Assembly (NCBI RefSeq): GCF_029989365.1
Contig: NZ_JAPRAQ010000001.1
Span: 62,001-126,000 of the forward strand
DNA from: Bradyrhizobium sp. Arg816
Lineage (GTDB): Bacteria > Pseudomonadota > Alphaproteobacteria > Rhizobiales > Xanthobacteraceae
DNA: 64,000 nt
Direction: 5' to 3'
A program made the translations under genes and the position numbers. Position 1 is the first letter of the stretch. Each line of letters starts with the position of its first letter. A model generated the notes under the pieces. That model worked only from the letters and a program-made list of their open reading frames with translations. It made no database searches and had not been told where the DNA came from. Shown here piece after piece: positions 44,938 through 53,560 of this stretch.

Positions 44938-45948
44938 TCACAGCACTTCGCCGCTCCTGACGCCGCTGGGCGTCGCGCCATAGGCCCGCCGGAAACAACG
45001 ATTGAAATAAGAGAGATCGCCGAAGCCCACGTCGTAGGCGATCGAGCTCACCGGCCGCCCGGCGAAGTCAGGCTCGCGCAGCATGCGATGCGCGCGTTTG
45101 AGGCGCTGCTCGGTCAGGAAGGACGAGAACGTCTTGCCGTCGGCTTCGAACAGCCGCTGGAGATAACGTGTGGTGACGCCGAATTCCTGCGCCACGGTCG
45201 CGACCGAGAGGTCCTGATGCCAGCAATTGTTGGCGATGAAGGACTTCATCTTCCGTAGCCGCGCGGCCCTGACGCCTCGGCGTCCGGCCAGCTCGTGAAC
45301 CTCATCCGTCGCGCCAAGAACACGCGCCATCAGATCATGGAGATGCGCAACCGCGAGCTGGCGCAATGCGGGCACCGCGAGCGCGCGCTCGCGCACCAGC
45401 GAGGTCGCGTAGTCGACCAGCAGTCGAAGTCCGGCGGCGCGCTCCGGAATGATCCGCATCACCGTGTCGTCGATGTCCACGATCATGGGCGCCAGCACCC
45501 GCCGCGGCACGCGCAACGACAGGCAATTTCCAAGCGAGAGGCGTTCGTAGATCGTCGCATCCTCCGCGCTCGTCAGAACCGCGTCACCGGGATGAAGCCG
45601 CAGATCTCGTCCTCGCGCGGATACTTCGACGATGCCGGATCGGTTGATCATCAGGCCGAGGCTGTCGTTGCCGTCGACGACCAGTTGCTTGGTACGGATG
45701 ACCCGCGCTCCGACCAGCCCGCCGATCACCAGCTGGACGTCCGGCAGGGCGTGGGATGTGAGGCTCGCCGCAAACGGCTTTTCGTCCGTCGGCTCGACCT
45801 CGGCCTTGAGCACGCCACGGCAGTAGAATTCGCGCAGCAGCGGCACGCGCTCGTCTTCGGGAATGTGGTCCGTTGAAACTTCGAGAATGGAAAATTCGTC
45901 CTTGCCGCTCACTGCAATTTCTCCAACCAACTGGGCAGGCCCGGCCAC
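44938..45948 (-). CDS. AraC family transcriptional regulator (AraC-binding-like domain)
   Basis: A 336-residue protein with a GTG start seven bases after GAGAGGA. The N-terminal two thirds form an AraC-binding-like cupin region (LHPGDAVLTSAEDATIYE). The C-terminal AraC double helix-turn-helix spans about residues 230-330, with VATVAQEFGVTTRYLQRLF and VSSIAYDVGFGDLSYFNRCF. It lies between LuxR-type paralogues and is divergent from none of them; target genes are unknown. Confidence 0.9.
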   Translation of the reverse strand: MAGPAQLVGEIAVSGKDEFSILEVSTDHIPEDERVPLLREFYCRGVLKAEVEPTDEKPFAASLTSHALPDVQLVIGGLVGARVIRTKQLVVDGNDSLGLMINRSGIVEVSARGRDLRLHPGDAVLTSAEDATIYERLSLGNCLSLRVPRRVLAPMIVDIDDTVMRIIPERAAGLRLLVDYATSLVRERALAVPALRQLAVAHLHDLMARVLGATDEVHELAGRRGVRAARLRKMKSFIANNCWHQDLSVATVAQEFGVTTRYLQRLFEADGKTFSSFLTEQRLKRAHRMLREPDFAGRPVSSIAYDVGFGDLSYFNRCFRRAYGATPSGVRSGEVL

Positions 45949-46121
45949 GCGCTGTCCTCTCCCGCACCCGCGTCCGGTGGCGCACGCTGCCGTTCTCGTT
46001 CAAGTGGCGCCATATACGAAAGTATCAAATGACGCGCGTCGTACGTTCGGAGGACCTGACGATCCTGCTCATCACAATGGATTGAGATTGCATCGCCGCG
46101 CGGCCCGCGCTGTGAAATGAA

Positions 46122-47333
46122 TCACACGGTGTCGTCGTCGCGGCTCGTTCGCTGTGCAAACGGTGCAGCGAAGCCGGCCGCGATCTTCACGAGGTCGGCC
46201 TGCCTGCCGGCACCGGTCTTCTCGAACAGGCGACCGAGATGCGTCTTCACCGTCGTCTCGGCAATGCCGAGCTTTGCCGCGATATCGGGAACGCCGCCGA
46301 CCTCGACGATGGCCATCAGCACGCGCAACTCGGACGGCGTCAGCCTGAAGGCAGCAGCAATGGCGTCGGGCACGAGTGATGGCACCATCACCGCCTTCTG
46401 TACGAGAAGCACCGTAGCCGCGACGTCTCGCGGCAGGCTGCGCTCCCGCTTCAATCGGAGGGCATGGACGAGATAGTGCTGACCATCCGCCGACGTCGCG
46501 AGCTCGATGCGGCGGCGACCAGCCGGATGAGCTTCGCCATCTGCGGCGACTTCAAACAGGCCGCGGAATGATTTGTCGGCCTGGGTGTTGCGGACCACGA
46601 TCCGGTCGCCGACCATCGCGAGCAGGTTTGCATCGACGAACAGCTGCCGGCACGCCGCATTGGCGTGGACGACCCGGCCATCCGCATCGAGCAGGCAGAT
46701 CGCCGTGCTGAGGCCGTCGAGGACATCGGCAAGGTCGTCCACCGTGTGCGAGCGCGCCCTGATCTGTCGGCCCATGATCCTGGAACGCTGGATATGGGGT
46801 GCGAGCAGCCGCATGCGTTCGCGCATCGCCTCGTCGACGGTTCCGCGGGATCGGTGGCGCAACACCTGCAACACCGTGGTACGCGCGTCCGATCTCTCGA
46901 GCGCGACGGTCGCGAGATCGATCGCGCCCTGCGGCTCGACCCACTCGCGATAGAAGCTCGTGGCCACGAAATCCGCATGCGGCATGATATCGGTCACGCC
47001 GATGGCCTGCCCGGCCGCAAAAGCGAGATGACGATCGAGCAGAGGATCCTGCTCGACATATCTGTCGCGATAGAGCTTACGGAAGCGGGATTCGGTGCCA
47101 AAATGCTGGTGAATCTCGATCGAGAGCCTTGCCGCATCTCGGGACAGGATGGTCGCGGCACACCCGCCGACGAAATGGGAAACCTGTTCCAGCGCGCCGC
47201 TGCGCAGCGCAGGATCGACCGCCGCATCGTAGATCTCGCCGACGAGAGACGAGAACCGGTTTGCCTGGAGGATCGTCATCGGAAGGACGATGCGATCGGC
47301 GTGCCGTCCCGGTGACGAAGGGAGCTTGCGCAT
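46122..47333 (-). CDS. LuxR-type helix-turn-helix regulator, paralogue C
   Basis: The 403-residue protein shares the layout of A and B: an N-terminal sensor with YREWVEPQGAIDLATVAL, a PAS-like ICLLDADGRVVHANAACR and a C-terminal LuxR domain (LTPSELRVLMAIVEVGG, IAETTVKTHLGRLFEKTG). It is more divergent. ATG 47333 has no ribosome site; ATG 47279 (MTILQANRFSSLVGEIYDA) aligns better with A and B and may be the real start. Confidence 0.85.
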   Translation of the reverse strand: MRKLPSSPGRHADRIVLPMTILQANRFSSLVGEIYDAAVDPALRSGALEQVSHFVGGCAATILSRDAARLSIEIHQHFGTESRFRKLYRDRYVEQDPLLDRHLAFAAGQAIGVTDIMPHADFVATSFYREWVEPQGAIDLATVALERSDARTTVLQVLRHRSRGTVDEAMRERMRLLAPHIQRSRIMGRQIRARSHTVDDLADVLDGLSTAICLLDADGRVVHANAACRQLFVDANLLAMVGDRIVVRNTQADKSFRGLFEVAADGEAHPAGRRRIELATSADGQHYLVHALRLKRERSLPRDVAATVLLVQKAVMVPSLVPDAIAAAFRLTPSELRVLMAIVEVGGVPDIAAKLGIAETTVKTHLGRLFEKTGAGRQADLVKIAAGFAAPFAQRTSRDDDTV

Positions 47334-47568
47334 TGGAAATTGGCAGAGGCGACGGAGCGGTCAATCGTCGCCTTCGGCGTGGAAAAGGCAGTGCAGCGAG
47401 ATGCTAAAATATCGGACATCGTCCTTGCGTAACGTCAACCGCAGGGTGCGGCTTGGACGTTTTCGCCAAAGACTAGGATAAAAGCGAACAGCGCGCGGGC
47501 TGTGTGCTGTGGGTCACGCGCCCTCGCGCTGCTTGCTCGATCGCGCGCACTGTGCGCGGCGGAGCACT

Positions 47569-48081
47569 CTATTTCCGATTTTCCTCGCAGAACTTCAGCG
47601 CGGCGAGCGCCTCGCCGGCGCGCGGGATCTGCATCTCGATGCTATCCTCGTCATCGTCCTCGAAATCGAGCGAGAGACGCCTGGCCTTCGACAGCCGGTC
47701 CATGATCGACTGGTCGTATTCGAAGATGCCGCGCACGGTGGTCTTGTCCATGACCTCCCACTTCGCCTTCTTCATGATATCGGCGTCATCGGTGCCGAGG
47801 TCGGCTCGGAGGATCTCGCCGACCTTGTCCCACTCCCAACCGTCATAGATCATCACGATCACGATGGCCTTCTCGGAATAGGTGATGACGATGACGTAGT
47901 CGCGGTTCTCGTCCTCCTTGTCCTTGTAGCCGCGGCTCGCATTGCAATGCGTGTCCTGCGTGCGCTTCTCGATGGTCCAGTCGCCGACCCTGGATTGCTG
48001 CGCGAGCGCCGACCCTGTGCTCGAGACGGCCGCGCCCAGGGCGCCCGCGGTCAGCAAAGCGGCAAGAAGGAATCGTCTCAT
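47569..48081 (-). CDS. Secreted protein of unknown function, 170 aa
   Basis: From ATG 48081, five to six bases after GGAGG, a signal peptide ends near GSALAQ (residue 28). The mature protein is acidic and rich in charged residues (KDKEDENRD, FEDDDED), with a VIVITYSEKAIVIVMIYDGW strand pair and two Cys (C46 and the C-terminal one). No recognised family; a periplasmic role is inferred from the signal peptide. Confidence 0.75.
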   Translation of the reverse strand: MRRFLLAALLTAGALGAAVSSTGSALAQQSRVGDWTIEKRTQDTHCNASRGYKDKEDENRDYVIVITYSEKAIVIVMIYDGWEWDKVGEILRADLGTDDADIMKKAKWEVMDKTTVRGIFEYDQSIMDRLSKARRLSLDFEDDDEDSIEMQIPRAGEALAALKFCEENRK

Positions 48082-48182
48082 GTCAGCCTCCAGCGTTCCC
48101 CACGCGGAGATGACCACCTCAGCCTGCAGCCCGCAAGGGCTCGAGGAGGCTGATCCGGGCCGATGCTGGAACGTCGCCGGCC

Positions 48183-48629
48183 CTACACCCGCCGGGGGAT
48201 GATGGCGATCGGAGTGAAGGTGTAAACCTCCTCGCCGTTCTGGTTGAACATGGTCCATTTCACCAGCGCGATGCCCTGCGGCTTCGACTTCGACGGCGTC
48301 AGGCTCATGACCTCGCCGACGAGATGCAGGCGGTCATTGGGCCGTACCGGGATGGTCCAGCGCAGGCCATCGACGCCCGCGCCGATCAGCGGATGCGGGC
48401 CGAACGGGCGGGCCTGGATCGCGAGGTTCATGGCGATCGCGGCGGTGTGCCATCCTGATGCAGCCAGGCCGTTGAACAAGGTCTGCTTGGCGGCCTCGTG
48501 GTCGAGATGCATCGGCTGCGGATCGAACTCGGCTGCAAAGCGCTTGATGTCGGCTTCGGTGACTTGGACCTCGGGGGATTTGAACCGCATTCCGATGGTG
48601 AGATCGTCGAACCACTCGACCTGCGCCAT
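48183..48629 (-). CDS. MaoC-like dehydratase
   Basis: From ATG 48629 (GAGG eight bases before) a 148-residue hot-dog-fold protein with the hydratase-2 motif FAAEFDPQPMHLDHEAA (Asp and His catalytic pair) and GLAASGWHTAAI. It hydrates enoyl-CoA to R-3-hydroxyacyl-CoA or acts in related dehydration. It stands alone next to the secreted-protein gene. Confidence 0.9.
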   Translation of the reverse strand: MAQVEWFDDLTIGMRFKSPEVQVTEADIKRFAAEFDPQPMHLDHEAAKQTLFNGLAASGWHTAAIAMNLAIQARPFGPHPLIGAGVDGLRWTIPVRPNDRLHLVGEVMSLTPSKSKPQGIALVKWTMFNQNGEEVYTFTPIAIIPRRV

Positions 48630-48824
48630 GATTTTGCCTCGCAATATGATTGGCCGCCCGCCCGAAAGGCCCGGCTGAAGGACCGAGCAGCGCGGGATGT
48701 AGCGGGTCTGCGGTGCACAAACCAGCCCCGGGTTCCCCGCGAAACCCGTTTCCCAAAACGACGAAACACGCCTGAAACAGATGGCCGGTTATCTGGTTGT
48801 CAAAATCATACAGGGACGGCCACC

Positions 48825-48908
48825 ATGCAATTCTTCCTCGACCTGATCCTGGATTATGCCTGTTGCCAAAATCTCGTCTCCCAGCCGCTGCGGGAGGATA
48901 AGCTATGA
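48825..48908 (+). CDS. Micro-ORF of 27 aa coupled to the next micro-ORF
   Basis: AGGGA lies about nine bases before ATG 48825, and the frame encodes 27 residues beginning MQFFLDLILDYACC. Its TGA (48906-48908) overlaps the next ATG (48905-48907) as ATGA. It may be a short membrane-associated peptide or a leader that gates translation of the second ORF. Confidence 0.45.
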   Translation: MQFFLDLILDYACCQNLVSQPLREDKL

Positions 48909-48997
48909 TCGAGCTGATCTCAGCCGTGCTCGCCCTTTGCAGCGTCGCTGTCTTCGCGGCGCATGCGTTGGATGCCTACCGTACCACGCACTCCTGA
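48905..48997 (+). CDS. Micro-ORF: 30 aa single-span membrane peptide ending AHALDAYRTTHS
   Basis: GGGAGGA sits six to seven bases before the ATG at 48905. The product is MIELISAVLALCSVAVFAAH then ALDAYRTTHS: one hydrophobic helix followed by a short basic tail. The tail pattern recurs in the micro-ORF at 61195-61275, so a shared peptide family is likely. Function unknown. Confidence 0.55.
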   Translation: MIELISAVLALCSVAVFAAHALDAYRTTHS

Positions 48998-49016
48998 TCG
49001 GTACGCCCTCCGGCCG

Positions 49017-49439
49017 CTAGAACGGGCGCCGGTAGAAGTGCTCCGAATGCGTGGCCGGCGGAAACCGGTTGGCGAGCGCGATTGCCGCGCTCTCGTCGGT
49101 CTCGAGCGCGACCTTCTGCGCCAGCATCACGTCGCCGGGCACGAGAAAGCCTGACGGGACGAAGCACCATCCCATCGCCGCACGCCCCTCGTCGTCGATC
49201 TCATGGACATTGGCGGCCGTGCCGTAGTGGATGCGATACCGCTTGCCGGTATCACAGCCGATGACATCGAAATACCGATGCTGCTCGAATTGCGCATGCT
49301 GTGCCGGCGACAGCCATTCGGCCAAAAGCCGGCGGCCGCGGGCATCCGGCGTGTTCTCGCCGAAGAACCGCCGATAGAGCTCGCGCAGCGCATGCAGACG
49401 CGCACGCGCCGGCGCGCGGAGCCAAACTGCCGCGATCAT
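49017..49439 (-). CDS. Hypothetical protein, 140 aa (Bradyrhizobium-type)
   Basis: The protein has a strong soluble pattern: basic N-terminal helix, then EQHRYFDVIGCDTGKRYRIH, GTAANVHEIDDEGR and GWCFVPSGFLVPGDVMLAQKVALE. I recall close relatives in Bradyrhizobium with the same RYFxVIGCDTG and LVxGDVMLAQK blocks but no function. It lies 12 bases downstream of the 73-residue gene. Confidence 0.7.
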   Translation of the reverse strand: MIAAVWLRAPARARLHALRELYRRFFGENTPDARGRRLLAEWLSPAQHAQFEQHRYFDVIGCDTGKRYRIHYGTAANVHEIDDEGRAAMGWCFVPSGFLVPGDVMLAQKVALETDESAAIALANRFPPATHSEHFYRRPF

Positions 49440-49451
49440 GAGCAGCTCAGA

Positions 49452-49673
49452 TCAACCGCCGACCAGGCGGGGATAGAACAGCGTTTCCTGCGCGGTCGGA
49501 TCGAATGACTTGATACGGGTGACTTCACCGGGTCCGGTTCGATAGGCGGCGGTGAAGCCCGCTCCGGTCAGCTCACGAAAGCGCCGTTCGGCTCGCGCCA
49601 GCGCTTCGGCATTGTCAGGATCAAACTCGTGGCGCGTGTCACCAGTCTGGTCCATCACGATCTGGGTAGCCAT
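49452..49673 (-). CDS. Small hypothetical protein, 73 aa
   Basis: Starts MATQIVMDQTGDTRHEFD at ATG 49673 behind GAGGAGA. A helix AEALARAERRFRELTGAGF is followed by a strand AAYRTGPGEVTRIKSF and the tail FDPTAQETLFYPRLVGG. This looks like a short accessory protein; probably cotranscribed with the 140-residue gene. Confidence 0.65.
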   Translation of the reverse strand: MATQIVMDQTGDTRHEFDPDNAEALARAERRFRELTGAGFTAAYRTGPGEVTRIKSFDPTAQETLFYPRLVGG

Positions 49674-49778
49674 ATTGAGTCTCCTCATGCCAGCCCCGCC
49701 CCCGATCAAAGCAAACCTCGTGCCGTCAGTTCCTCAACGCAAGAACTTTCTCCTGCGCGGCCGAGCCTTCATGCGGCC

Positions 49779-50609
49779 TCAACGCGACGCGGCCGCCCCT
49801 CCTTCGTCGATCTGCCGTCCCATCAAGGCGATTGCCTTCTGATAGACGCCGGCAGCATTCCAAGCCTCGATAGCGGCAAAATTCGGTTCGCCCGGCTGGT
49901 AACCGGCTCCTGCGCGCCAGCCATGAGCTTTCAGGAAATTCGCCGTCGAGTTCAGCGCATTGGCGGCAACCTCGAGATTGCCGGTGCCATAGGCCAGGAT
50001 GTTCTTGGGCATGAACTGGGTCTGGCCGACCTCGCCGTGCATGGAGCCGCGGGTCGCCCCCGACAGCGTGCCGCGGTCAATCAGCTTGAGGGCGGCATAG
50101 AGCTGGTCGGTGAAGAATTCGGGACGGCGGCAGTCATAGGCAAGGGTCGCGATCGACGACAACATGTTCTGGTTGCCGCGCTGGCTGCCGAAACCGGTCT
50201 CCATGCCCCAGATCGCGATCAACGGCCCGGGCGGGACGCCGTAGCGCTGCTGGATCGAGGCGAACAAGGCGGCCTGCGACTGCTTGAGCTGCCGCCCCTT
50301 GGCGACGATGGTGGTGGCGCCGCGCTTGGCGAGGAACTGGTCGAGCGTCAGGGAAAAACTGCGCTGGCCGCGGTCGGCTGCGATCGTGGCACCGGCGTAA
50401 TTGGTCTGCATCAGCGCCGCGAGCGCGGTCTGGCCGACGCCCTTGCCCTGCGCCTCCGCGCTGAACTCGCGCTTCCAGGCCTCAAAGCCCGCCGGGGAGC
50501 GGCCGCATGTGGCGGCGTGGGCCATGGATATCAGGGACATGGGCGCCAGCGCGAGAAGCAGCGCTGCAGCGCCGATCATGGCCGTCGCAACGGTCCTGCC
50601 CTTGGTCAT
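49779..50609 (-). CDS. Lytic murein transglycosylase (MltB family)
   Basis: A 276-residue exported protein: signal peptide to about residue 32 (SMAHA then ATCGRSPAG). The catalytic Glu137 sits in IAIWGMETGFGSQRGN, and SMHGEVGQTQFMPKN carries the second active-site segment typical of MltB. It cleaves the MurNAc-GlcNAc bond of peptidoglycan in the periplasm, giving 1,6-anhydro products. Confidence 0.9.
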   Translation of the reverse strand: MTKGRTVATAMIGAAALLLALAPMSLISMAHAATCGRSPAGFEAWKREFSAEAQGKGVGQTALAALMQTNYAGATIAADRGQRSFSLTLDQFLAKRGATTIVAKGRQLKQSQAALFASIQQRYGVPPGPLIAIWGMETGFGSQRGNQNMLSSIATLAYDCRRPEFFTDQLYAALKLIDRGTLSGATRGSMHGEVGQTQFMPKNILAYGTGNLEVAANALNSTANFLKAHGWRAGAGYQPGEPNFAAIEAWNAAGVYQKAIALMGRQIDEGGAAASR

Positions 50610-50728
50610 TCCCTGGTCCTCTCACATAAACGTGCGCGACCGGCTCGCGCGGGCCCATGATCCTACGTCGGCCCTGATCGCTCAAGCCCCATCCGGCGCA
50701 ACCTGTGCCTTGACACCGGGATGACGGC

Positions 50729-51535
50729 CTACCTTTCCCCGTCGCGGCCGAGCAGGAAATCCACCATGATGCCCTGGTGCTGCTCATACATGTCCGTACC
50801 GGTCCCGGTCACGCAGCCGATCCTGCGGGCGGCAGCGATGAAGGGCGAGACTTCGGGCTTTGTGATGACGCAGCCGCAATAGGCAGTCGGCGCCAGCCGC
50901 GCGACATCGACCGGCAGCGGATCGCCCTCCTTCATCCCGGCGGGTGTCGCATTGGCGACGAAATCGAAGCCCGCGGGATCCCCGGTACCGATCCGCACGG
51001 GCGTTCTGCCGAGCCCGTTGAGCCGGCCGATCAGTGCGTCGCGGCGCTCGGGCACGCTGTCGTGAATCGCGAGATCGCTCACACCGGCTTCGACCAGCGC
51101 AAGCGCGATCGCCGATCCTGCGCCGCCGGCGCCGACGAGCAGTGCCCGCATGCCGCCGGGATCGATCCCCTTCGCCCGCGCCGCACCGACGAAACCGAGG
51201 CCGTCCACCATGTCGCCATGCCAGGAGCGGTCGCCGCGCCGGCGCATCAGGTTCGCCGTGCGCAGGAAATGTGCGCGCTCGGTCGCACTGACGCAGGCCT
51301 GGTAGCAGGCGAATTTGTGCGGGATGGTCACGACGATGCCGTCGAGGTTCTTCAGCCGCGTCGCCAGCGAAAGGAAATCAGCGAGGTCAGCAGCCGAAAC
51401 CTGGACCGGCACGAGAATGCCGTCATGGCCGCGCGCGGCGAAGGCGGCTGTTACGCCTGCCGGCGAGCGCACCTGTGCGATGGGATCGCCGACGATGACG
51501 TAGAGCCGCGTCGCGCCTGATGGGGCCGGGATCAT
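50729..51535 (-). CDS. Shikimate dehydrogenase-like protein (AroE family paralogue)
   Basis: The 268-residue protein has the AroE framework: [19 protein letters not shown], the substrate Lys in VVTIPHKF (about residue 76), Asp in GDMVDGLGF, and the NADP loop [17 protein letters not shown]. The usual S-x-S substrate motif is altered (VRSPA). It starts inside the monooxygenase stop as ATGA. Because it is coupled to a flavin monooxygenase, it is likely a pathway-specific paralogue, not the housekeeping shikimate enzyme. Confidence 0.85.
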   Translation of the reverse strand: MIPAPSGATRLYVIVGDPIAQVRSPAGVTAAFAARGHDGILVPVQVSAADLADFLSLATRLKNLDGIVVTIPHKFACYQACVSATERAHFLRTANLMRRRGDRSWHGDMVDGLGFVGAARAKGIDPGGMRALLVGAGGAGSAIALALVEAGVSDLAIHDSVPERRDALIGRLNGLGRTPVRIGTGDPAGFDFVANATPAGMKEGDPLPVDVARLAPTAYCGCVITKPEVSPFIAAARRIGCVTGTGTDMYEQHQGIMVDFLLGRDGER

Positions 51536-53394
51536 ACCGTTGAGGCCGGAACCTGAGAGCCGCCCGCCTCGGTCCCCTCAGTCAATTCCAGCCCATCCAG
51601 ATTGCCTTCCTTGCGCCATTTGTCGAGCAGCCGCAGGAACGCCACCGGCCCGCGCCAGTACTGGCTGTTTCTTGCCGCGATCGGATCGAACACGCCCTCG
51701 TTGTTGTAATAGCCCGGCGTGCACTCGGCCAGATAGGTCTGGCGGCCGAGCGCGGCCTTGACGACTTCGTCGACCCAGGCGTTCTCGGCGGCGAGCGTCG
51801 GCTCCAGCGTCCGCGCTTTGCGCTTGCGCGCCTCCGCGATCACATAGGCGATGTGCTGCGACTGCTCGTCGATGATGTGCGGAAAATTGGCGCTCTGGCC
51901 GGCCTGCACCGTGACGATCAGGAAGCAATTCGGGAAGCCGCGACTGTAGAAGCCATGCAGCGTCTTGACGCCATCGCGCCATCGCTCGGACAGGCTCACA
52001 CCGTCGCGGCCGTAAACCTCGAAGCCCATGCGGCGGGCATAGTCAGTGCCGACCTCGAAGCCGCTGGCATAGATCAGGCAGTCGAGCTCATGGGCCTTGC
52101 CGTCAACCACGACGGCGTTCTCGGTGATGCGCTCGACGCCCTCGCCCCTGGTGTCGACCAGATGCACGTTGGGACGATTGAAGGTGTCGAGATATTCGTC
52201 GTGGAAGCATGGGCGCTTGCAGAACGCCTTGTACCAGGGCTTGAGCGCCGCCGCGGCGGCTTCGTCCTTCACCACGGTATCGACGCGCGCGCGGATCTCT
52301 TCCATCTTGCGGTAGTCGGCCTGCTCGATGACCTTCAACGCCTCTTCGAGCGAGGTCACCGGCTGCGGCTGGCGGCGCGGCGCGAGCAGGATCTCGCCAA
52401 GCAGGCCGGTCCAGCCGTCCTGGACCAGGTCCCGTTCGAACGGCTCGCCCGAGATCACCGCGGTGAAATTGTCCATGCGCTCGCGCTGCCAGCCGGGCTT
52501 GAGGCTCTGCGCCCAGTCTGCGTCCGTCGGACGGTCGTCGCGCACACCGATCGCCGATGGCGTGCGCTGGAAGACGTAGAGCTCTTTCGCCGAGCGGCCG
52601 AGATGCGGCACGCATTGCACGGCGGTCGCGCCAGTGCCAATGATGCCGACGCGCTTGTCGGCGAGACCTGTGAGACCGCCTTCGGCCGTGCCGCCGGTGT
52701 AGCCATAGTCCCAGCGGCTGGTGTGGAAGCTGTGTCCCCTGAAGGTCTCGATGCCGGGAATGCCCGGCAGCTTCGGACGGCTCAGCGGGCCCCCGGCGAG
52801 AATGACGAAGCGCGCGCAGATGCGATCGCCGCGGTCGGTCTCGACCAACCAGCGTCCCTCCTGCTCCTGCCATTCCATCCGCGAGACGATGGTCTGAAAC
52901 AGCGCGCGCTCGTAGAGGCCGAAGTGACGGCCGATGCGGCGGGAGTGTTCGTAGATCTCGGGCGCGCGCGCATATTTGCGCACCGGCATGTAGCCGGTCT
53001 CTTCCAGCAGCGGCAGATAGATGTAGCTCTCGGTATCGCAGGCCGCCCCGGGATAACGATTCCAGTACCAGGTGCCGCCGAAATCGGCGGCCTTTTCCAC
53101 GAGACGAAAATCCTCGATGCCGGCCTCGCGCAGGCGGGCGCCGCAGAGCAGGCCGCCGAAGCCGCCGCCAACGATGAGAACTTCGGTTTCTTCCCTGACC
53201 GAAGCGCGCGCAAACCCGGGATCGGCCCAGGGATCGTCGAGGTAGCGGCCGAAATCGCCTGTGACCTCGACATATTGCGCCTTGCCCTCGGCGCGCAAAC
53301 GCCGGTCGCGCTCGTCGCGATAGCGCGCACGGAGTGCGGAAATATCGACCGTAGATTCGCCGGCTGCGCCGGTCTTGTGTCTTTCCGCTGACAT
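51532..53394 (-). CDS. Flavin-containing monooxygenase, Baeyer-Villiger type
   Basis: From ATG 53394, after GGAGGA, the protein has 620 residues. Two dinucleotide motifs are visible: FAD GGGFGG (residues 76-81) and NADPH GTGATA. The fingerprint [13 protein letters not shown] lies between them. An N-terminal extension of about 70 residues precedes the FAD domain, as in many long BVMOs. It inserts one oxygen into ketones or aldehydes to make esters. Coupled to the AroE-like gene and divergent from the acyl-CoA ligase. Confidence 0.9.
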   Translation of the reverse strand: MSAERHKTGAAGESTVDISALRARYRDERDRRLRAEGKAQYVEVTGDFGRYLDDPWADPGFARASVREETEVLIVGGGFGGLLCGARLREAGIEDFRLVEKAADFGGTWYWNRYPGAACDTESYIYLPLLEETGYMPVRKYARAPEIYEHSRRIGRHFGLYERALFQTIVSRMEWQEQEGRWLVETDRGDRICARFVILAGGPLSRPKLPGIPGIETFRGHSFHTSRWDYGYTGGTAEGGLTGLADKRVGIIGTGATAVQCVPHLGRSAKELYVFQRTPSAIGVRDDRPTDADWAQSLKPGWQRERMDNFTAVISGEPFERDLVQDGWTGLLGEILLAPRRQPQPVTSLEEALKVIEQADYRKMEEIRARVDTVVKDEAAAAALKPWYKAFCKRPCFHDEYLDTFNRPNVHLVDTRGEGVERITENAVVVDGKAHELDCLIYASGFEVGTDYARRMGFEVYGRDGVSLSERWRDGVKTLHGFYSRGFPNCFLIVTVQAGQSANFPHIIDEQSQHIAYVIAEARKRKARTLEPTLAAENAWVDEVVKAALGRQTYLAECTPGYYNNEGVFDPIAARNSQYWRGPVAFLRLLDKWRKEGNLDGLELTEGTEAGGSQVPASTV

Positions 53395-53560
53395 CGATTT
53401 CCTCCGCGGCGGACGCTGCTTCGGATCAGTTAGCCCCGAAAAAGTGACGCATGCAATCGCGTCGCTCGCTTTTTGCGTGAACGTCCCGTGACGTTCCGCT
53501 AACCTCGCACGTAAATCACAAGCATACGCCACGCAACGACGTGGCAGCCCGGAGGAGACC

